Assembly: GCF_013340845.1 (NCBI RefSeq)
Contig: NZ_AP020335.1
Location: 744,001 to 808,000, forward strand
Length of the DNA: 64,000 nt
Reading direction: 5' to 3'
From: Hydrogenovibrio marinus
Lineage (GTDB): Bacteria > Pseudomonadota > Gammaproteobacteria > Thiomicrospirales > Thiomicrospiraceae
Part shown: positions 8,144 through 17,406 of the stretch, one piece after another
How the letters are laid out: each line of letters begins with the position of its first letter
Position numbering within the stretch: the first letter of the stretch is position 1
Program-made: the position numbers and the translations under genes
The notes under the pieces: generated by a model
The model's database searches: none
What the model was told of the DNA's origin: nothing
What the model saw: the letters and a program-made list of their open reading frames with translations, nothing else

Positions 8144-8719
8144 TTACTCTTCTGGTTCGTGGTTGGGGTCGGTTTCAGGGTGTTTTAGTCGCCAGATATA
8201 AATGAACTTTTCGCGGTCTAGCTTGTTTTGCAAGAGTTTCATTGCGGCGATGTACTGTTCGATATAGATGAAGTTTTTTCTACGTACGGTTTGCCATAAA
8301 TGGCGATATTTTGTCGGTAAAAAGTCGTTGAAATGCGGTAGTAATCCATACTCGCCTTCAACGGCTTCAATGCGTTTCATGGCTTCTATACGGGCTAGAT
8401 TTTTAAACTTGCGCTCGTATTGATCTAGCATTTGTCCAATGAGAAATACGAAAGTAGCTCCGATGATGAAACTGGCGATGAAGTAGCCTGTTAAAAAAGT
8501 GCCAAGTAGGGTGACGATGACCAAAAATAGTGCGCTGACAGGCATTGTCATGACAAACAGCCAAGCTTGGTTGCCTTTTGCTTCTTCCGTCAATTGTTTC
8601 AAATCCAAATCGCCAAGCTCAACATCGTGCAGACGTTCAAGCATTTCTTCTGCAGTTGGCTTTAAAGGAATGGCTTCATCTTCAATTTGAACTGTTTCGT
8701 CTAGTTGCTCTTCTGCCAT
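8144..8719 (-). CDS. Uncharacterised two-helix membrane protein
   Basis: I do not recognise this 191-residue protein. The N-terminal 50 residues are acidic (many Glu/Asp). Two adjacent hydrophobic helices span about 54-95. A basic and aromatic cytoplasmic tail follows, containing a repeated-looking segment RKNFIYIEQYI and REKFIYIWRL. It starts 14 bases after apaH and is probably the last gene of the lptD operon, though it need not share its function. Its stop almost touches the convergent bolA stop, so no separate terminator fits between them. Confidence 0.7.
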   Translation of the reverse strand: MAEEQLDETVQIEDEAIPLKPTAEEMLERLHDVELGDLDLKQLTEEAKGNQAWLFVMTMPVSALFLVIVTLLGTFLTGYFIASFIIGATFVFLIGQMLDQYERKFKNLARIEAMKRIEAVEGEYGLLPHFNDFLPTKYRHLWQTVRRKNFIYIEQYIAAMKLLQNKLDREKFIYIWRLKHPETDPNHEPEE

Positions 8720-8733
8720 GAATGATTCGCTGG

Positions 8734-9567
8734 TTATTTACGATAATTTTCCGCACAGCCTACGGTATGTCGCTCGTCCGTTTCCAGACAATATGCGGTG
8801 AGTTCTCCACCCCATAGACAGCCGGTATCTGTTGAATGTATTTTATAAGCATCGATTGCGCCAAGTGTCGACCAGTGCCCGAAAAAAATCTGCTTGTCGA
8901 GGTTTTTACGTTCGTCAATGGTAAACCACGGTTGATATTTGGCTTTATGAGTCTTATCTGTTGGTGCCATCTTGCTTTTGAAATCAAGTTTACCGTTTTT
9001 ATCGCAATAACGCATTCTTACCAGTGCATTTAAAATATATCGGATGCGATCCCAGCCTCTTAGCTTGTCGCTCCACTCATTTGGTTCGCTGCCGAATAGG
9101 TGGTGTTTTAGGCTTTGTTTCCAGTCATCCGCCTGAATAACGGCTTCCACTTCTTTTGCATAGTCTTTTGCTTGCTCAATTGTCCATTGAGGGGGAATGC
9201 CAGCATGCACCATGACAACAGGAAGGGTGGAGTGTTCCACCATGAGTGGTTGGTGTCTTAACCAGTTGACTAACTCGTCAACATCATCCGCTTTCAGAAT
9301 CGGCTGCAGGGTGTCGGTTTTGGCGCGATATTTATCCAGTCCTGTATAGGCGGCAAGCAGGTGGAAGTCATGATTTCCCAATACCATTTTCCCTGAGTCA
9401 CCAAGCTCTTTGACAAACCTTAAGCATTCTAATGATTTTGGGCCGCGGTTAACGATGTCGCCGGCAAACCATAGCTCATCGTTACTGGAATCGTATTCAA
9501 TCTTGTCCAGTAAACGCATTAAATCATCATAACAGCCTTGTAGGTCTCCTATAACGTAGGTTGCCAT
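8734..9567 (-). CDS. apaH: Symmetrical diadenosine tetraphosphatase
   Basis: ApaH hydrolyses Ap4A to two ADP and in E. coli also removes nucleoside-tetraphosphate caps from RNA. The 277-residue product has the metallophosphatase motifs in order: GDLQGCYDDL at the N-terminus, GDIVNRGP, then GNHDFHLL, and a later FFGHWSTLG. These residues bind two metal ions. It follows rsmA by 3 bases and is part of the conserved lptD-surA-pdxA-rsmA-apaH operon. Confidence 0.96.
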   Translation of the reverse strand: MATYVIGDLQGCYDDLMRLLDKIEYDSSNDELWFAGDIVNRGPKSLECLRFVKELGDSGKMVLGNHDFHLLAAYTGLDKYRAKTDTLQPILKADDVDELVNWLRHQPLMVEHSTLPVVMVHAGIPPQWTIEQAKDYAKEVEAVIQADDWKQSLKHHLFGSEPNEWSDKLRGWDRIRYILNALVRMRYCDKNGKLDFKSKMAPTDKTHKAKYQPWFTIDERKNLDKQIFFGHWSTLGAIDAYKIHSTDTGCLWGGELTAYCLETDERHTVGCAENYRK

Positions 9568-9570
9568 GCC

Positions 9571-10392
9571 TTATAAAGTCTCCTGATAAAAATTTGCCAG
9601 TTTTACAAATCCTTCAATGTCGATGCTTTCCGCTCTATCTGAAGGGGCAATGCCACATGCTTCGATTTGCTCTGCCGTTAACCAACCTTTCAAATTGTTG
9701 CGCAGGGTTTTACGCTTCTGTGAAAAAGCTTGTTTCACCAAATCCGCAAAGGTTTTGTCGTCTTTCGCCTGAAAAGGTTTTGAGCGGTACGGGACTAGCC
9801 TAACGATGGCTGAATCCACTTTGGGCGGTGGGGTGAAGTTTTCTGGACCAACGGTGAATAAATATTCCGCCTGACAAGCATATTGCATCATTACGCTCAG
9901 TCGTCCGTAAGCTTTGACACCAGGACTTGCTGTCATGCGTTCAACCACTTCTTTCTGCAACATGAAATGCATATCTTCAATTAAAGCCGAATACTCCAAT
10001 AAATGGAATAGAAGCGGGCTAGAAATATTATAGGGAAGGTTGCCGACGATTCTCAATGCCGCCGTTGGTTTTTCTTCATTTTCAACCAGCGTTGCGTAAT
10101 CGAAAGTTAGAGCGTCATGGTGGTGAAGGTTGAATGCCTTCATGTTGCCGAATCGCTTAGTCAGCGGCCCAATAAGATCGTTGTCGATTTCGATAATGTC
10201 CAGTTTTCTAACGACTTGAAGCAATGGCTCAGTCAAGGCGGCTTCACCCGGACCGATTTCCACCAAATGTTGCTCGGACATAGGGCGAATTGCCGCGACA
10301 ATCCGATCAATAATTTTTGGATTGTTTAGAAAGTTCTGACCGAAACGTTTCTTGTGCTGGTGACCGGATGTTTTGGTGCGCTTTTCTCTCAT
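9571..10392 (-). CDS. rsmA: 16S rRNA A1518/A1519 dimethyltransferase
   Basis: RsmA (KsgA) dimethylates two adjacent adenines at the 3' end of 16S rRNA during late assembly of the small ribosomal subunit. The 273-residue protein shows the SAM-binding motif VEIGPGEAALTEPL, the acidic EID that holds the ribose, and the catalytic NLPYNISSPLLF. The N-terminal KKRFGQNFL is the usual RNA-binding start. Its ATG overlaps the end of pdxA by 4 bases, indicating translational coupling. Confidence 0.97.
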   Translation of the reverse strand: MREKRTKTSGHQHKKRFGQNFLNNPKIIDRIVAAIRPMSEQHLVEIGPGEAALTEPLLQVVRKLDIIEIDNDLIGPLTKRFGNMKAFNLHHHDALTFDYATLVENEEKPTAALRIVGNLPYNISSPLLFHLLEYSALIEDMHFMLQKEVVERMTASPGVKAYGRLSVMMQYACQAEYLFTVGPENFTPPPKVDSAIVRLVPYRSKPFQAKDDKTFADLVKQAFSQKRKTLRNNLKGWLTAEQIEACGIAPSDRAESIDIEGFVKLANFYQETL

Positions 10393-11387
10393 GGCTTTCC
10401 TGTCATCTCGAGTGCAACCTGAATAGCGTATTGAAAGCTGTTAATGTCTGCTTTCCCTGTGCCGGCGATACCTAGAGCGGTTCCGTGATCAACAGATGTA
10501 CGGACAAATGGCAGCCCTAAGGTCACATTTACGGCTTTGCCAAAACCAAGTGTTTTCAATACCGGTAACCCTTGGTCATGATACATGGCAAGAAAAGCAT
10601 CAGCGGCTTCAAGGTTGGTAGGGCTGAAAATGGTATCAGCAGGCAAGCTGCCGATTAAATCCATACCTTCCTGCTGAAGCTTTTTGATAACAGGGTTGAT
10701 GACGGTAATTTCTTCAGTTCCAAGGTGACCGTCTTCTCCGGCATGCGGGTTTAAGCCCATGATGAAGATTTTAGGCTGTTCAATGCCAAACTGGTTTTGC
10801 AAAGAGTCATGCAGGATGCGGATAACGCTCTCCAAGAGTTCTGCCGTGATGGCATCAGGCACATCACGCAGTGGTAAGTGGGTTGTTACCAAAGGCACGC
10901 GCAGCTGCGGAGTGGCAAGCATCATAACTACTTGTTCTGTATTGGAAGCCTCTGCCAGAAGTTCGGTGTGCCCCGTGAACTTCAAACCAGCTTCATTGAT
11001 AATGCCTTTATGGATAGGACCCGTCACCATGGCGTCAAAGTCATTGTTCATGCACCCTTGAATCGCAGTGCCTAGCATTTGCAAAACATAGTCGGCGTTT
11101 TTGACATTGAGTTGACCGGCAATTGAGGGTTCAGCCAATGGAATATCTATGAGCCTGACCCAACCTGGCAGATTTTTGCTGGCAGGTTGGTTGAAGTCGA
11201 AGTGCTCAATGTTGATTGGCAGTCCAATCTGTTTGGCTCTGTGTTCCAATAAGGCTTTGTTACCAATGACAATGCATTCGACATTCTGGTCAAAACTTAA
11301 GTCTGATTGCGCAAGCTGAACGATTTGTTCAGGTCCAATGCCTGCAGGTTCTCCTGACGTGATGACAATACGTTTGAAGTCAGACAT
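10389..11387 (-). CDS. pdxA: 4-hydroxythreonine-4-phosphate dehydrogenase
   Basis: PdxA oxidises 4-phosphohydroxy-L-threonine in the deoxyxylulose-dependent route to pyridoxal phosphate. The protein (332 aa, normal length) begins with the SGEPAGIGPE motif and has TGPIHKG, the metal-binding histidines in GHTELLAE and MYHDQGLP, and NPHAGEDG. Its ATG shares one base with the surA stop. The gene contains one copy of the ~19-bp repeat family (11155-11178), read here in antisense and encoding the KNLPGWV segment. Confidence 0.96.
   Translation of the reverse strand: MSDFKRIVITSGEPAGIGPEQIVQLAQSDLSFDQNVECIVIGNKALLEHRAKQIGLPINIEHFDFNQPASKNLPGWVRLIDIPLAEPSIAGQLNVKNADYVLQMLGTAIQGCMNNDFDAMVTGPIHKGIINEAGLKFTGHTELLAEASNTEQVVMMLATPQLRVPLVTTHLPLRDVPDAITAELLESVIRILHDSLQNQFGIEQPKIFIMGLNPHAGEDGHLGTEEITVINPVIKKLQQEGMDLIGSLPADTIFSPTNLEAADAFLAMYHDQGLPVLKTLGFGKAVNVTLGLPFVRTSVDHGTALGIAGTGKADINSFQYAIQVALEMTGKP
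11155..11178 (+). repeat. ~19-bp repeat copy 1 (in pdxA)
   Basis: Plus-strand orientation: CTGACC-CAACCTGGCAGATTTTTG, one C short of the core ACCCCAACCTGGCAGATTT. A partial inverted arm CTGGCAGGTTGG follows immediately. Confidence 0.7.
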
Positions 11388-12739
11388 TAATTGATGTTCG
11401 CCTTATCGTTATCAAGGTCGTTCTGTTTGCCAAGGTTGATGTCTATAATGGCGTCATCTTTCAAGCGGCGCAGCCAGATTTCATAAGCTTCGTTGGCCTT
11501 TTTCAGGCGCAAGGTTTCCATCGCTTGTTTACGTTTATTGGCAGCGTTCAAGTCTTGCTGACGCTTGTCTGCAAGGTACAAAATAACCCAACCCTGTTCG
11601 GTAGCAAAAGGAATTGCAGTATGATGCGGTTTTACCCCAGCAATGGCCTTAGCGTATTGCAGTGGCATTTGTTGTATCGTTTGCCAACCGAGGTTACCGT
11701 GTGCGTTGACTGAAGCGGGGATGTCTGAGTATTGTTTATTCAATTTTTTGAAGTCTTCAAGGGATTTGATGTTATTTGCCAGTTCAACCAACGCTTTCGG
11801 TGGAGCAGCTTGTTTTTGCGCATTGTCAGACAGCAAAATAAAGCGGTACAAATGATATTGCTCAACGAGTTTGCTTCCTTTGTCGCGCTTACCAAGCAAC
11901 TTGATGATGTGGTAACCAATCGGGCTGCGGATAATGCCGCTCAATTGTCCAACTTTAAGTGACTCAACGATGCTGGTAAAGAAGGTCGGAATCTGGTCTG
12001 TGGTCAGCCAGCCCAAGTCACCACCGTTCAATGCTTTAGTGCCTTCAGAGTAGCGTACGGCGACCTGGCTAAAGTCTTCACCGTCTTCAAGTTTTTTTAG
12101 GATGGTTTCGGCTTTCTTTTTGGCATCGTCACGTTGAGCAGGTGTGGCAGAATCTGGCAGATTCACCATGATATGGCCGATATGGTATTCGAAGTTGTTT
12201 TGTATCAGGCTCTGACGTTGTAAGTAGTTGTTGATTTCGTCTTCAGTGACTTGTGTTTGGTCCAGTACCTCAACTTGTCTGAGTTTTTGGAACAACATTT
12301 GTTGACGAATGCGCTCACGAAAATGCTGAAATCCGTCAGGCTCAGATAAGTTCAGGCGATCTCTTAGCTCTAGAACGGTTAGATTGTTGCGTTTAGCAAT
12401 GTCTTCAACTTGTGCCAGCACTTCTTCATCCTGAACTTGTATGCCTCGGGATTTGATTCGCTGCATTTGCAGTTTGTCCATGATCATCTTATCCAACACT
12501 TTGCGCTTGAGTTGCTCAAGGTCTGCAATGTGGACATTACGGGCGGCAAGATCCTTTTCGGTTTCCGCAACCTGGCGATCCAGTTCGCTTTTCAGGATGA
12601 TATCGTCGTTGACCGTGGCTACGATGCGGTCAAGCAATTGCCCTTTTTCCGGTTCAGCAAATGAAGAGATTGGAAGGAGTGCGGTCGATGTCAAGACTAA
12701 GACAAGCAGAGTATGTCGCCAAGTGTTTGATAATGTCAT
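11387..12739 (-). CDS. surA: Periplasmic chaperone SurA
   Basis: SurA escorts outer-membrane proteins, including LptD, through the periplasm. The 450-residue protein has a signal peptide ending near SSFA-EPEKG, the N-terminal chaperone domain (about 33-180), two parvulin-type prolyl isomerase domains (about 185-285 and 295-400) and a C-terminal helix. Parvulin features such as GHIMV, GGDLGWLT and GYHIIKL are clear in the first domain. The second is more diverged. It lies 1 base after its major client lptD. Confidence 0.96.
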   Translation of the reverse strand: MTLSNTWRHTLLVLVLTSTALLPISSFAEPEKGQLLDRIVATVNDDIILKSELDRQVAETEKDLAARNVHIADLEQLKRKVLDKMIMDKLQMQRIKSRGIQVQDEEVLAQVEDIAKRNNLTVLELRDRLNLSEPDGFQHFRERIRQQMLFQKLRQVEVLDQTQVTEDEINNYLQRQSLIQNNFEYHIGHIMVNLPDSATPAQRDDAKKKAETILKKLEDGEDFSQVAVRYSEGTKALNGGDLGWLTTDQIPTFFTSIVESLKVGQLSGIIRSPIGYHIIKLLGKRDKGSKLVEQYHLYRFILLSDNAQKQAAPPKALVELANNIKSLEDFKKLNKQYSDIPASVNAHGNLGWQTIQQMPLQYAKAIAGVKPHHTAIPFATEQGWVILYLADKRQQDLNAANKRKQAMETLRLKKANEAYEIWLRRLKDDAIIDINLGKQNDLDNDKANIN

Positions 12740-12740
12740 A

Positions 12741-15143
12741 TTAGAAATCTAGTTTGTTGGTTAAGTATTTTGAAAAAGGTGTTCCGACGGAACTGAGGCC
12801 TTTGAGTTCAATCATGTACTGGATGCCGTAATTATACAAGCCATTTGCCAATTGTGCTTCTTTAACTGACAGCTCACTTGCCCAGCAACAGCTGTCGTAT
12901 CGGATTGCTGAATTGATTTCCGTTTTACGCTCTGCAGTGAAGTCATAGTTCCAATAACTTCCAAGGGTCCATTTATCGTTGATGCGCCAGTTAAACCCTG
13001 TTGCAACGTTTTCTTGCTCACCGGGTCGGTTGTTATTCACAACGGTATTGGTCAGCAAGAACTTAAACCTTGGCGAGAGATCCAGTTTCATGCGATTGTT
13101 GGCATTCGTCAATTCGTAATTGTGGCGTGAATATTGGCTGGTGGAGGCAAAGCTGAATTTACCAACAGTAAGCCCAAGGTTCAGGTAGTAGTCCGATACG
13201 CGACTGGTATCAATGCTGGTGCCTGTAAGTTGAACCTTGCGGTCATCCAAATAAAAAATCTGTCCAATACCTGCTTGGGCAAGAGGGGTTCCGTCCGCTG
13301 TCAGGAAACGTGTGGTTAAAGCGGTAGAGACCTGATTGGTGTCGCCGATACGGTCATAACCTGAAAAACGGTTATAGGAAAACAGGTTGCTGAAGTCCAA
13401 GCTTTGTACTGCCGTGTCGAATACAGGAATATTGCTTTGGTTTTGGTAAGGCACATACAGGTACTGGACTTGAGGTTCAAGCGTTTGAATAAAGTCGTTT
13501 GAACCGAAGCTGAAGTTACGTTCGAATGTTAGCCCGCCATTAAGCGCATATTGAGGTACGGTGATGTCATGTTCATTTGCGCCAGTGGTGTTGTAGCCAT
13601 TGTTTTGCATCGTATAGTGTACTTTGTTGGCAACCACTTCCGCTTTTAAATGGCCATAGGGCTTAACGAGCGTGTAATCCACGCTCGGTGATAAATAGGA
13701 TCGCTTGGCTTCCGGTTTTTGCGCAAGAGAGGAGGAAACTTGAAAGTCGGTAGCCTCCGCTATGATGTTGGTGTTGATGTTTTTTAACGCGCCTTTATCA
13801 AAATTGTGAAAGTAGCTCATGCCGATTTCAGGCTTTTTCTCATAGTTGTATGGTGCGTCTTTTCTCAGTCTCAAGTAATTCAACATTGAAATATGAGAGC
13901 TGAAGTTCTGGTTTTGATAAGCCAGATTAACGTGTCGTTCAGTCGTTGTGACTGTGTCGAGTGTGGTGTCAACCGGAACGTCTGCATAGAAGCTTTTGTC
14001 CGATACTTCACGCCAAGAGATGTCGCTGTTCAATCCTTCGGCCCAGTGTTGCTGAGCGGTCAATTGAGCATCCCATCGATCGGTTACTGGGTTGGTGTGC
14101 TGTACGTTGCCACTACTGTCTAGGTAAGCAATGCCGTCTTTTGCAGTGAGATTATCTCGTAACCAATGAGTGGTAAGTGTCGCGCTGTGGTTAGGTTGTA
14201 GATAACGGAATTCATTACCAAGTACGGTGCCTCGCTTGGACATCTGCATTACGGTCAAGGTGTCGTCGTAATTTGGTGCAATGTTGAAGTAATAAGGAAT
14301 CGCTAAATAGGACTCTGGTGAAGTTTGGTTGATGGATTGTTGTGTACCGAATGTAGGGAATAAGAAACCACTGGCACGGTTATCCATCGGAAAGTTGATG
14401 TAAGGCGTATAAAAAACCGGCAAGGTCTGAAAATACAGAACAGCATTTTTGCCGTAAATGCGGCGCTTGGCATCGTCTATTTTCAGGTGGCTGAAATCCA
14501 GCTCCCAGTCGTATTTTTTATCTTGCGGGGCGCTTTTCCCTTGCCAGAAAAAGTGTGTGAGCTTGCAGGTTGTGAAGTTGGCGTCATCTAAGTTGGCAAG
14601 GCGATCCTGTTGGTCGATGGAGACGGTTTTCGCTGTACCATGTGCTCGAGTATCGGTAAATTGGTATTGCGATTCATTGATGGTGGCAGTTTTATCGCTT
14701 TGGTTTAACGTAGCGGTGTTTCCAGTTAAGATAATGTCGCTACGATGGAGTTCTACTTGTCCAAAAGCATGAGCGGTTTGCTTGATGCGATTGAATAGCG
14801 CTTCGTTTGAGATCAAAATACTGCCTGGGCGCTCTATGACAACGTTTCCAAGTAGTTTATAGTCATCAGGCGAAGTTTGGATTAATTCATCAGCGGAAGC
14901 ATTATCCTGAATGTCGGCACTAGGAATAGGGCGAGGCGTTGCAATCCACGCAGGTTTGCAGGATTCTTGTTGTGCGGGTGATGTGTCGCAGCTAGTGGAA
15001 GATGTGGTTTCGGTTTTAATTTTTGTTTGCTGAATGGATTCATTTGCGTACGCTGGAGACAGGATTCCCCACAAGCTAAATGCAAAACTTAGCGCAAAAA
15101 AAAATGACCCTATTCGTAGAAGAAAACGAAGATGAATTGACAT
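12741..15143 (-). CDS. lptD: LPS-assembly outer-membrane protein LptD
   Basis: LptD is the beta-barrel that, with LptE, inserts lipopolysaccharide into the outer leaflet. The 800-residue product has a signal peptide ending in AYA near residue 34, then a Cys-containing linker. The N-terminal OstA/LptA-like jellyroll domain (about 90-220) and a long barrel domain rich in alternating aromatic strands follow. The disulfide system looks conserved: cysteines in TSCDTS and ESCKPAW, one in TTCKLTHFF and a vicinal pair in YDSCCWAS near the C-terminus. It is the first gene of the operon and is divergent from amgK across 75 bases. Confidence 0.96.
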   Translation of the reverse strand: MSIHLRFLLRIGSFFFALSFAFSLWGILSPAYANESIQQTKIKTETTSSTSCDTSPAQQESCKPAWIATPRPIPSADIQDNASADELIQTSPDDYKLLGNVVIERPGSILISNEALFNRIKQTAHAFGQVELHRSDIILTGNTATLNQSDKTATINESQYQFTDTRAHGTAKTVSIDQQDRLANLDDANFTTCKLTHFFWQGKSAPQDKKYDWELDFSHLKIDDAKRRIYGKNAVLYFQTLPVFYTPYINFPMDNRASGFLFPTFGTQQSINQTSPESYLAIPYYFNIAPNYDDTLTVMQMSKRGTVLGNEFRYLQPNHSATLTTHWLRDNLTAKDGIAYLDSSGNVQHTNPVTDRWDAQLTAQQHWAEGLNSDISWREVSDKSFYADVPVDTTLDTVTTTERHVNLAYQNQNFSSHISMLNYLRLRKDAPYNYEKKPEIGMSYFHNFDKGALKNINTNIIAEATDFQVSSSLAQKPEAKRSYLSPSVDYTLVKPYGHLKAEVVANKVHYTMQNNGYNTTGANEHDITVPQYALNGGLTFERNFSFGSNDFIQTLEPQVQYLYVPYQNQSNIPVFDTAVQSLDFSNLFSYNRFSGYDRIGDTNQVSTALTTRFLTADGTPLAQAGIGQIFYLDDRKVQLTGTSIDTSRVSDYYLNLGLTVGKFSFASTSQYSRHNYELTNANNRMKLDLSPRFKFLLTNTVVNNNRPGEQENVATGFNWRINDKWTLGSYWNYDFTAERKTEINSAIRYDSCCWASELSVKEAQLANGLYNYGIQYMIELKGLSSVGTPFSKYLTNKLDF

Positions 15144-15218
15144 CCAATTAAAAATCGTGAATTATGAATTAAACGCTTATTCTAACCGAGATTACTCTCA
15201 GTACGACCAAAGATTTGC

Positions 15219-16259
15219 ATGACGGAACGTTTTCAAAAATTACTCACCTGGCTCGAGCAGCTAAATTCCTTCGATAAAGATGTCTTTACAATGCCGGAAC
15301 CGGCATCGAACGATGCCAGTTTCAGGCGCTATTATCGTATTCAATTAACTCAAGATGTTGACACTTATCGACAGGGGCAGACGTTCATTATTATGGACGC
15401 ACCGCCTGAGCATGAAGATTGTCGTCCGTTTATCAAAGTCTCTCATGATATGACTGCGATGGGTTTGAACGTCCCTAAAGTGCTTGAGCAGGATCTTGAA
15501 TTGGGATTTTTGCTGTTGACAGATTTGGGGGCGGATACTTATGCGTCTAAACTCAATGACTCGACGGTGGATTACTTGTATCGAGATGCGATGCGCGCGT
15601 TAATCAAGTTGAACAGCTTGGGTGAACCATACGCAAAAGACTTGAAGCCTTATGATAGCCAGTTGTTAACCACCGAAATGTCACTATTTAGCGATTGGTT
15701 GGGCGAAAAACACCTTGGGTTGGGTATGAGTCAATTTGAAAAAATAGAGTGGCAGAATACTCAAGATGTTTTGATTAAATCTGCACTGCAGCAACCACAA
15801 ACTTATGTGCATCGCGACTACCATAGTCGAAACCTGATGGTGTTGGCAAAAGGCAATCCGGGGGTTTTGGATTTTCAGGACGCGGTTCATGGTCCGTTAA
15901 CCTATGATGCGGTTTCTTTGTTTAGAGATTGTTATGTACGCTGGCCTGCGGAGCAGGTTCGTGAATGGATTCGTGAGTATTTCCTGAGATTGGTGGAAAT
16001 TAGACTGTTGTCTCGTGATGAGTGGAAAGGTTTTTCAAAGGCGTTTGATTTGATGGGGGTGCAGAGACATTTGAAGGCATCCGGTATTTTTGCACGGCTT
16101 TATCATCGCGATGGCAAAGACGGCTATCTTGCCGATATTCCCAACACGCTTGATTACATTATCGAAGTGGGAAGAGAGCACTCGGAGATGCGCTTTATTG
16201 TTGATTGGACAGCAGAAAAAGTTTTACCGAGATTGATGGAAATCAATAAAGCATCATGA
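15219..16259 (+). CDS. amgK: N-acetylmuramate/GlcNAc anomeric kinase (AmgK-like)
   Basis: This aminoglycoside-phosphotransferase-fold kinase most likely phosphorylates N-acetylmuramic acid at C1, feeding muropeptide sugar back to UDP-MurNAc. The 346-residue product has the APH catalytic motif HRDYHSRNLM and the metal-binding DFQDAVHGP. The next gene encodes a MurU-like nucleotidyltransferase, and AmgK plus MurU is the defined recycling pathway in Pseudomonas. Divergence from lptD across a short spacer is the usual arrangement. The symbol rests on this context. Confidence 0.9.
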   Translation: MTERFQKLLTWLEQLNSFDKDVFTMPEPASNDASFRRYYRIQLTQDVDTYRQGQTFIIMDAPPEHEDCRPFIKVSHDMTAMGLNVPKVLEQDLELGFLLLTDLGADTYASKLNDSTVDYLYRDAMRALIKLNSLGEPYAKDLKPYDSQLLTTEMSLFSDWLGEKHLGLGMSQFEKIEWQNTQDVLIKSALQQPQTYVHRDYHSRNLMVLAKGNPGVLDFQDAVHGPLTYDAVSLFRDCYVRWPAEQVREWIREYFLRLVEIRLLSRDEWKGFSKAFDLMGVQRHLKASGIFARLYHRDGKDGYLADIPNTLDYIIEVGREHSEMRFIVDWTAEKVLPRLMEINKAS

Positions 16260-16308
16260 GAGCAATCATGATGGCGAGATTAGGCAGAAATTGGTGGTAA
16301 ATTAATAG

Positions 16309-17010
16309 ATGAACAGGCGTGCAATGATTTTGGCGGCGGGTAGAGGTAATCGCTTAAGACCTTTGACGGATTCCATTCCTAAGCCTTTGGTGACAGTGGG
16401 TTCGTATTCCTTGATTGAACATCACTTGCATAAATTCTGCCAGGTTGGGGTCAAGGAAGTTGTCATCAACCATGCGTGGCTTGGAGATAAGATTGAATCT
16501 GCATTGGGCGATGGTTCTCGCTATGGTGTCAATATCTCCTATTCCTCAGAGCCAGAAGGTGGTCTGGAGACGGCGGGTGGTATTTTACAGGCGTTGCCGA
16601 TGTTATCAGATGGGCAGCAGCCTTTTTGTGTCGTCAATGGGGATGTTTTTACCGATTATCCTTTCGATAAAATCTCTCAGTTGACATTGGCCTCTGGCAT
16701 AATGGCGCACCTGATACTGGTACCCAATCCTGACTTTAAATCAGAAGGTGATTTTGGTTTGGAACACGGTATGGCTACCTTGGATAAGACCTATACCTTT
16801 TCAGGGGTGAGTGTGTTGCATCCTGCATTGTTCGACGGGTTTGAAGTTGGTCGGTTGGCGCTGGGAGGCATTTTGAAGCAAGCCATTGCCGATTGCAAAG
16901 TCACCGCAGAACTCTATGAGGGTTATTGGAGCGATGTGGGCACGCTAGAAAGATTAAATAAAACAAGACAAGATTTTGAATCAAATAAAATAAAAATGGA
17001 GAAACTATGA
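16309..17010 (+). CDS. murU: MurNAc-1-phosphate uridylyltransferase
   Basis: MurU converts MurNAc-alpha-1-phosphate and UTP to UDP-MurNAc, bypassing MurA and MurB. The 233-residue protein carries the nucleotidyltransferase signature MILAAGRGNRLRPLT followed by PKPLV, the GGLETAGG substrate loop and VVNGDVFTD with the metal-binding Asp. A YWSDVGTLERL motif near the end is typical of sugar-1-phosphate nucleotidyltransferases. It lies 49 bases after amgK. One copy of the ~19-bp repeat family (16432-16454) lies inside it, in a different reading frame from those in pdxA and sufD. Confidence 0.92.
   Translation: MNRRAMILAAGRGNRLRPLTDSIPKPLVTVGSYSLIEHHLHKFCQVGVKEVVINHAWLGDKIESALGDGSRYGVNISYSSEPEGGLETAGGILQALPMLSDGQQPFCVVNGDVFTDYPFDKISQLTLASGIMAHLILVPNPDFKSEGDFGLEHGMATLDKTYTFSGVSVLHPALFDGFEVGRLALGGILKQAIADCKVTAELYEGYWSDVGTLERLNKTRQDFESNKIKMEKL
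16432..16454 (-). repeat. ~19-bp repeat copy 2 (in murU)
   Basis: Minus-strand orientation: CTTGACCCCAACCTGGCAG followed by AATTT, one base from the core. It is read in murU as KFCQVGVK. Confidence 0.7.
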
Positions 17011-17267
17011 GTCACAAACATCAAGCAATGATTGATAAGGTATTTGCTCATCCAATGGCGATGAACTTGGATTGGAAAAAGTTGTCTTCAGCATTGACGC
17101 ACTTTGGTGCGGAAATCTCAGTCTCTGAAAGTAATCATGCAAAAATCGTGATTAATGGCAATGAATTCAACTTGAGTTTGCCTCACCACGGTCATGAATT
17201 GAACAATCGCGATGATATCGCCAAGCTGAAACACTTTTTAGAAGATAGCGGGATTTCCGGTAGCTAA
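17007..17267 (+). CDS. HicA-like small protein
   Basis: This 86-residue protein has the layout of the HicA (YcfA) double-stranded-RNA-binding fold: a helix with LSSALTHFGAEI, a strand with SNHAKIVINGNEF where the histidine sits at the HicA catalytic position, SLPHHGHELNN, and a closing helix LKHFLEDSGIS. Its ATG overlaps the murU stop by 4 bases, so it is co-translated with the recycling genes. No HicB antitoxin ORF follows. It may be a domesticated HicA-fold RNA-binding protein rather than a toxin. The family assignment comes from pattern recognition only. Confidence 0.65.
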   Translation: MSHKHQAMIDKVFAHPMAMNLDWKKLSSALTHFGAEISVSESNHAKIVINGNEFNLSLPHHGHELNNRDDIAKLKHFLEDSGISGS

Positions 17268-17406
17268 AACATCATAAAAAGACGATAGTCTCGGATAAAG
17301 AAATTCTCTGGAAGTAACTTGGGGATTCGGTTGTAATTGCATTATTAGTGTTTAATAATATGGCAGAATTCTTAAGTTTTAATCAATCTGAATGAAAGGA
17401 TAGAAA

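Noticed and set aside
12150-12166. Possible further repeat copy in surA (AATCTGGCAGATTCACC)
   Set aside because: Only about 10 bases match the core and the ACCCCAA part is missing.
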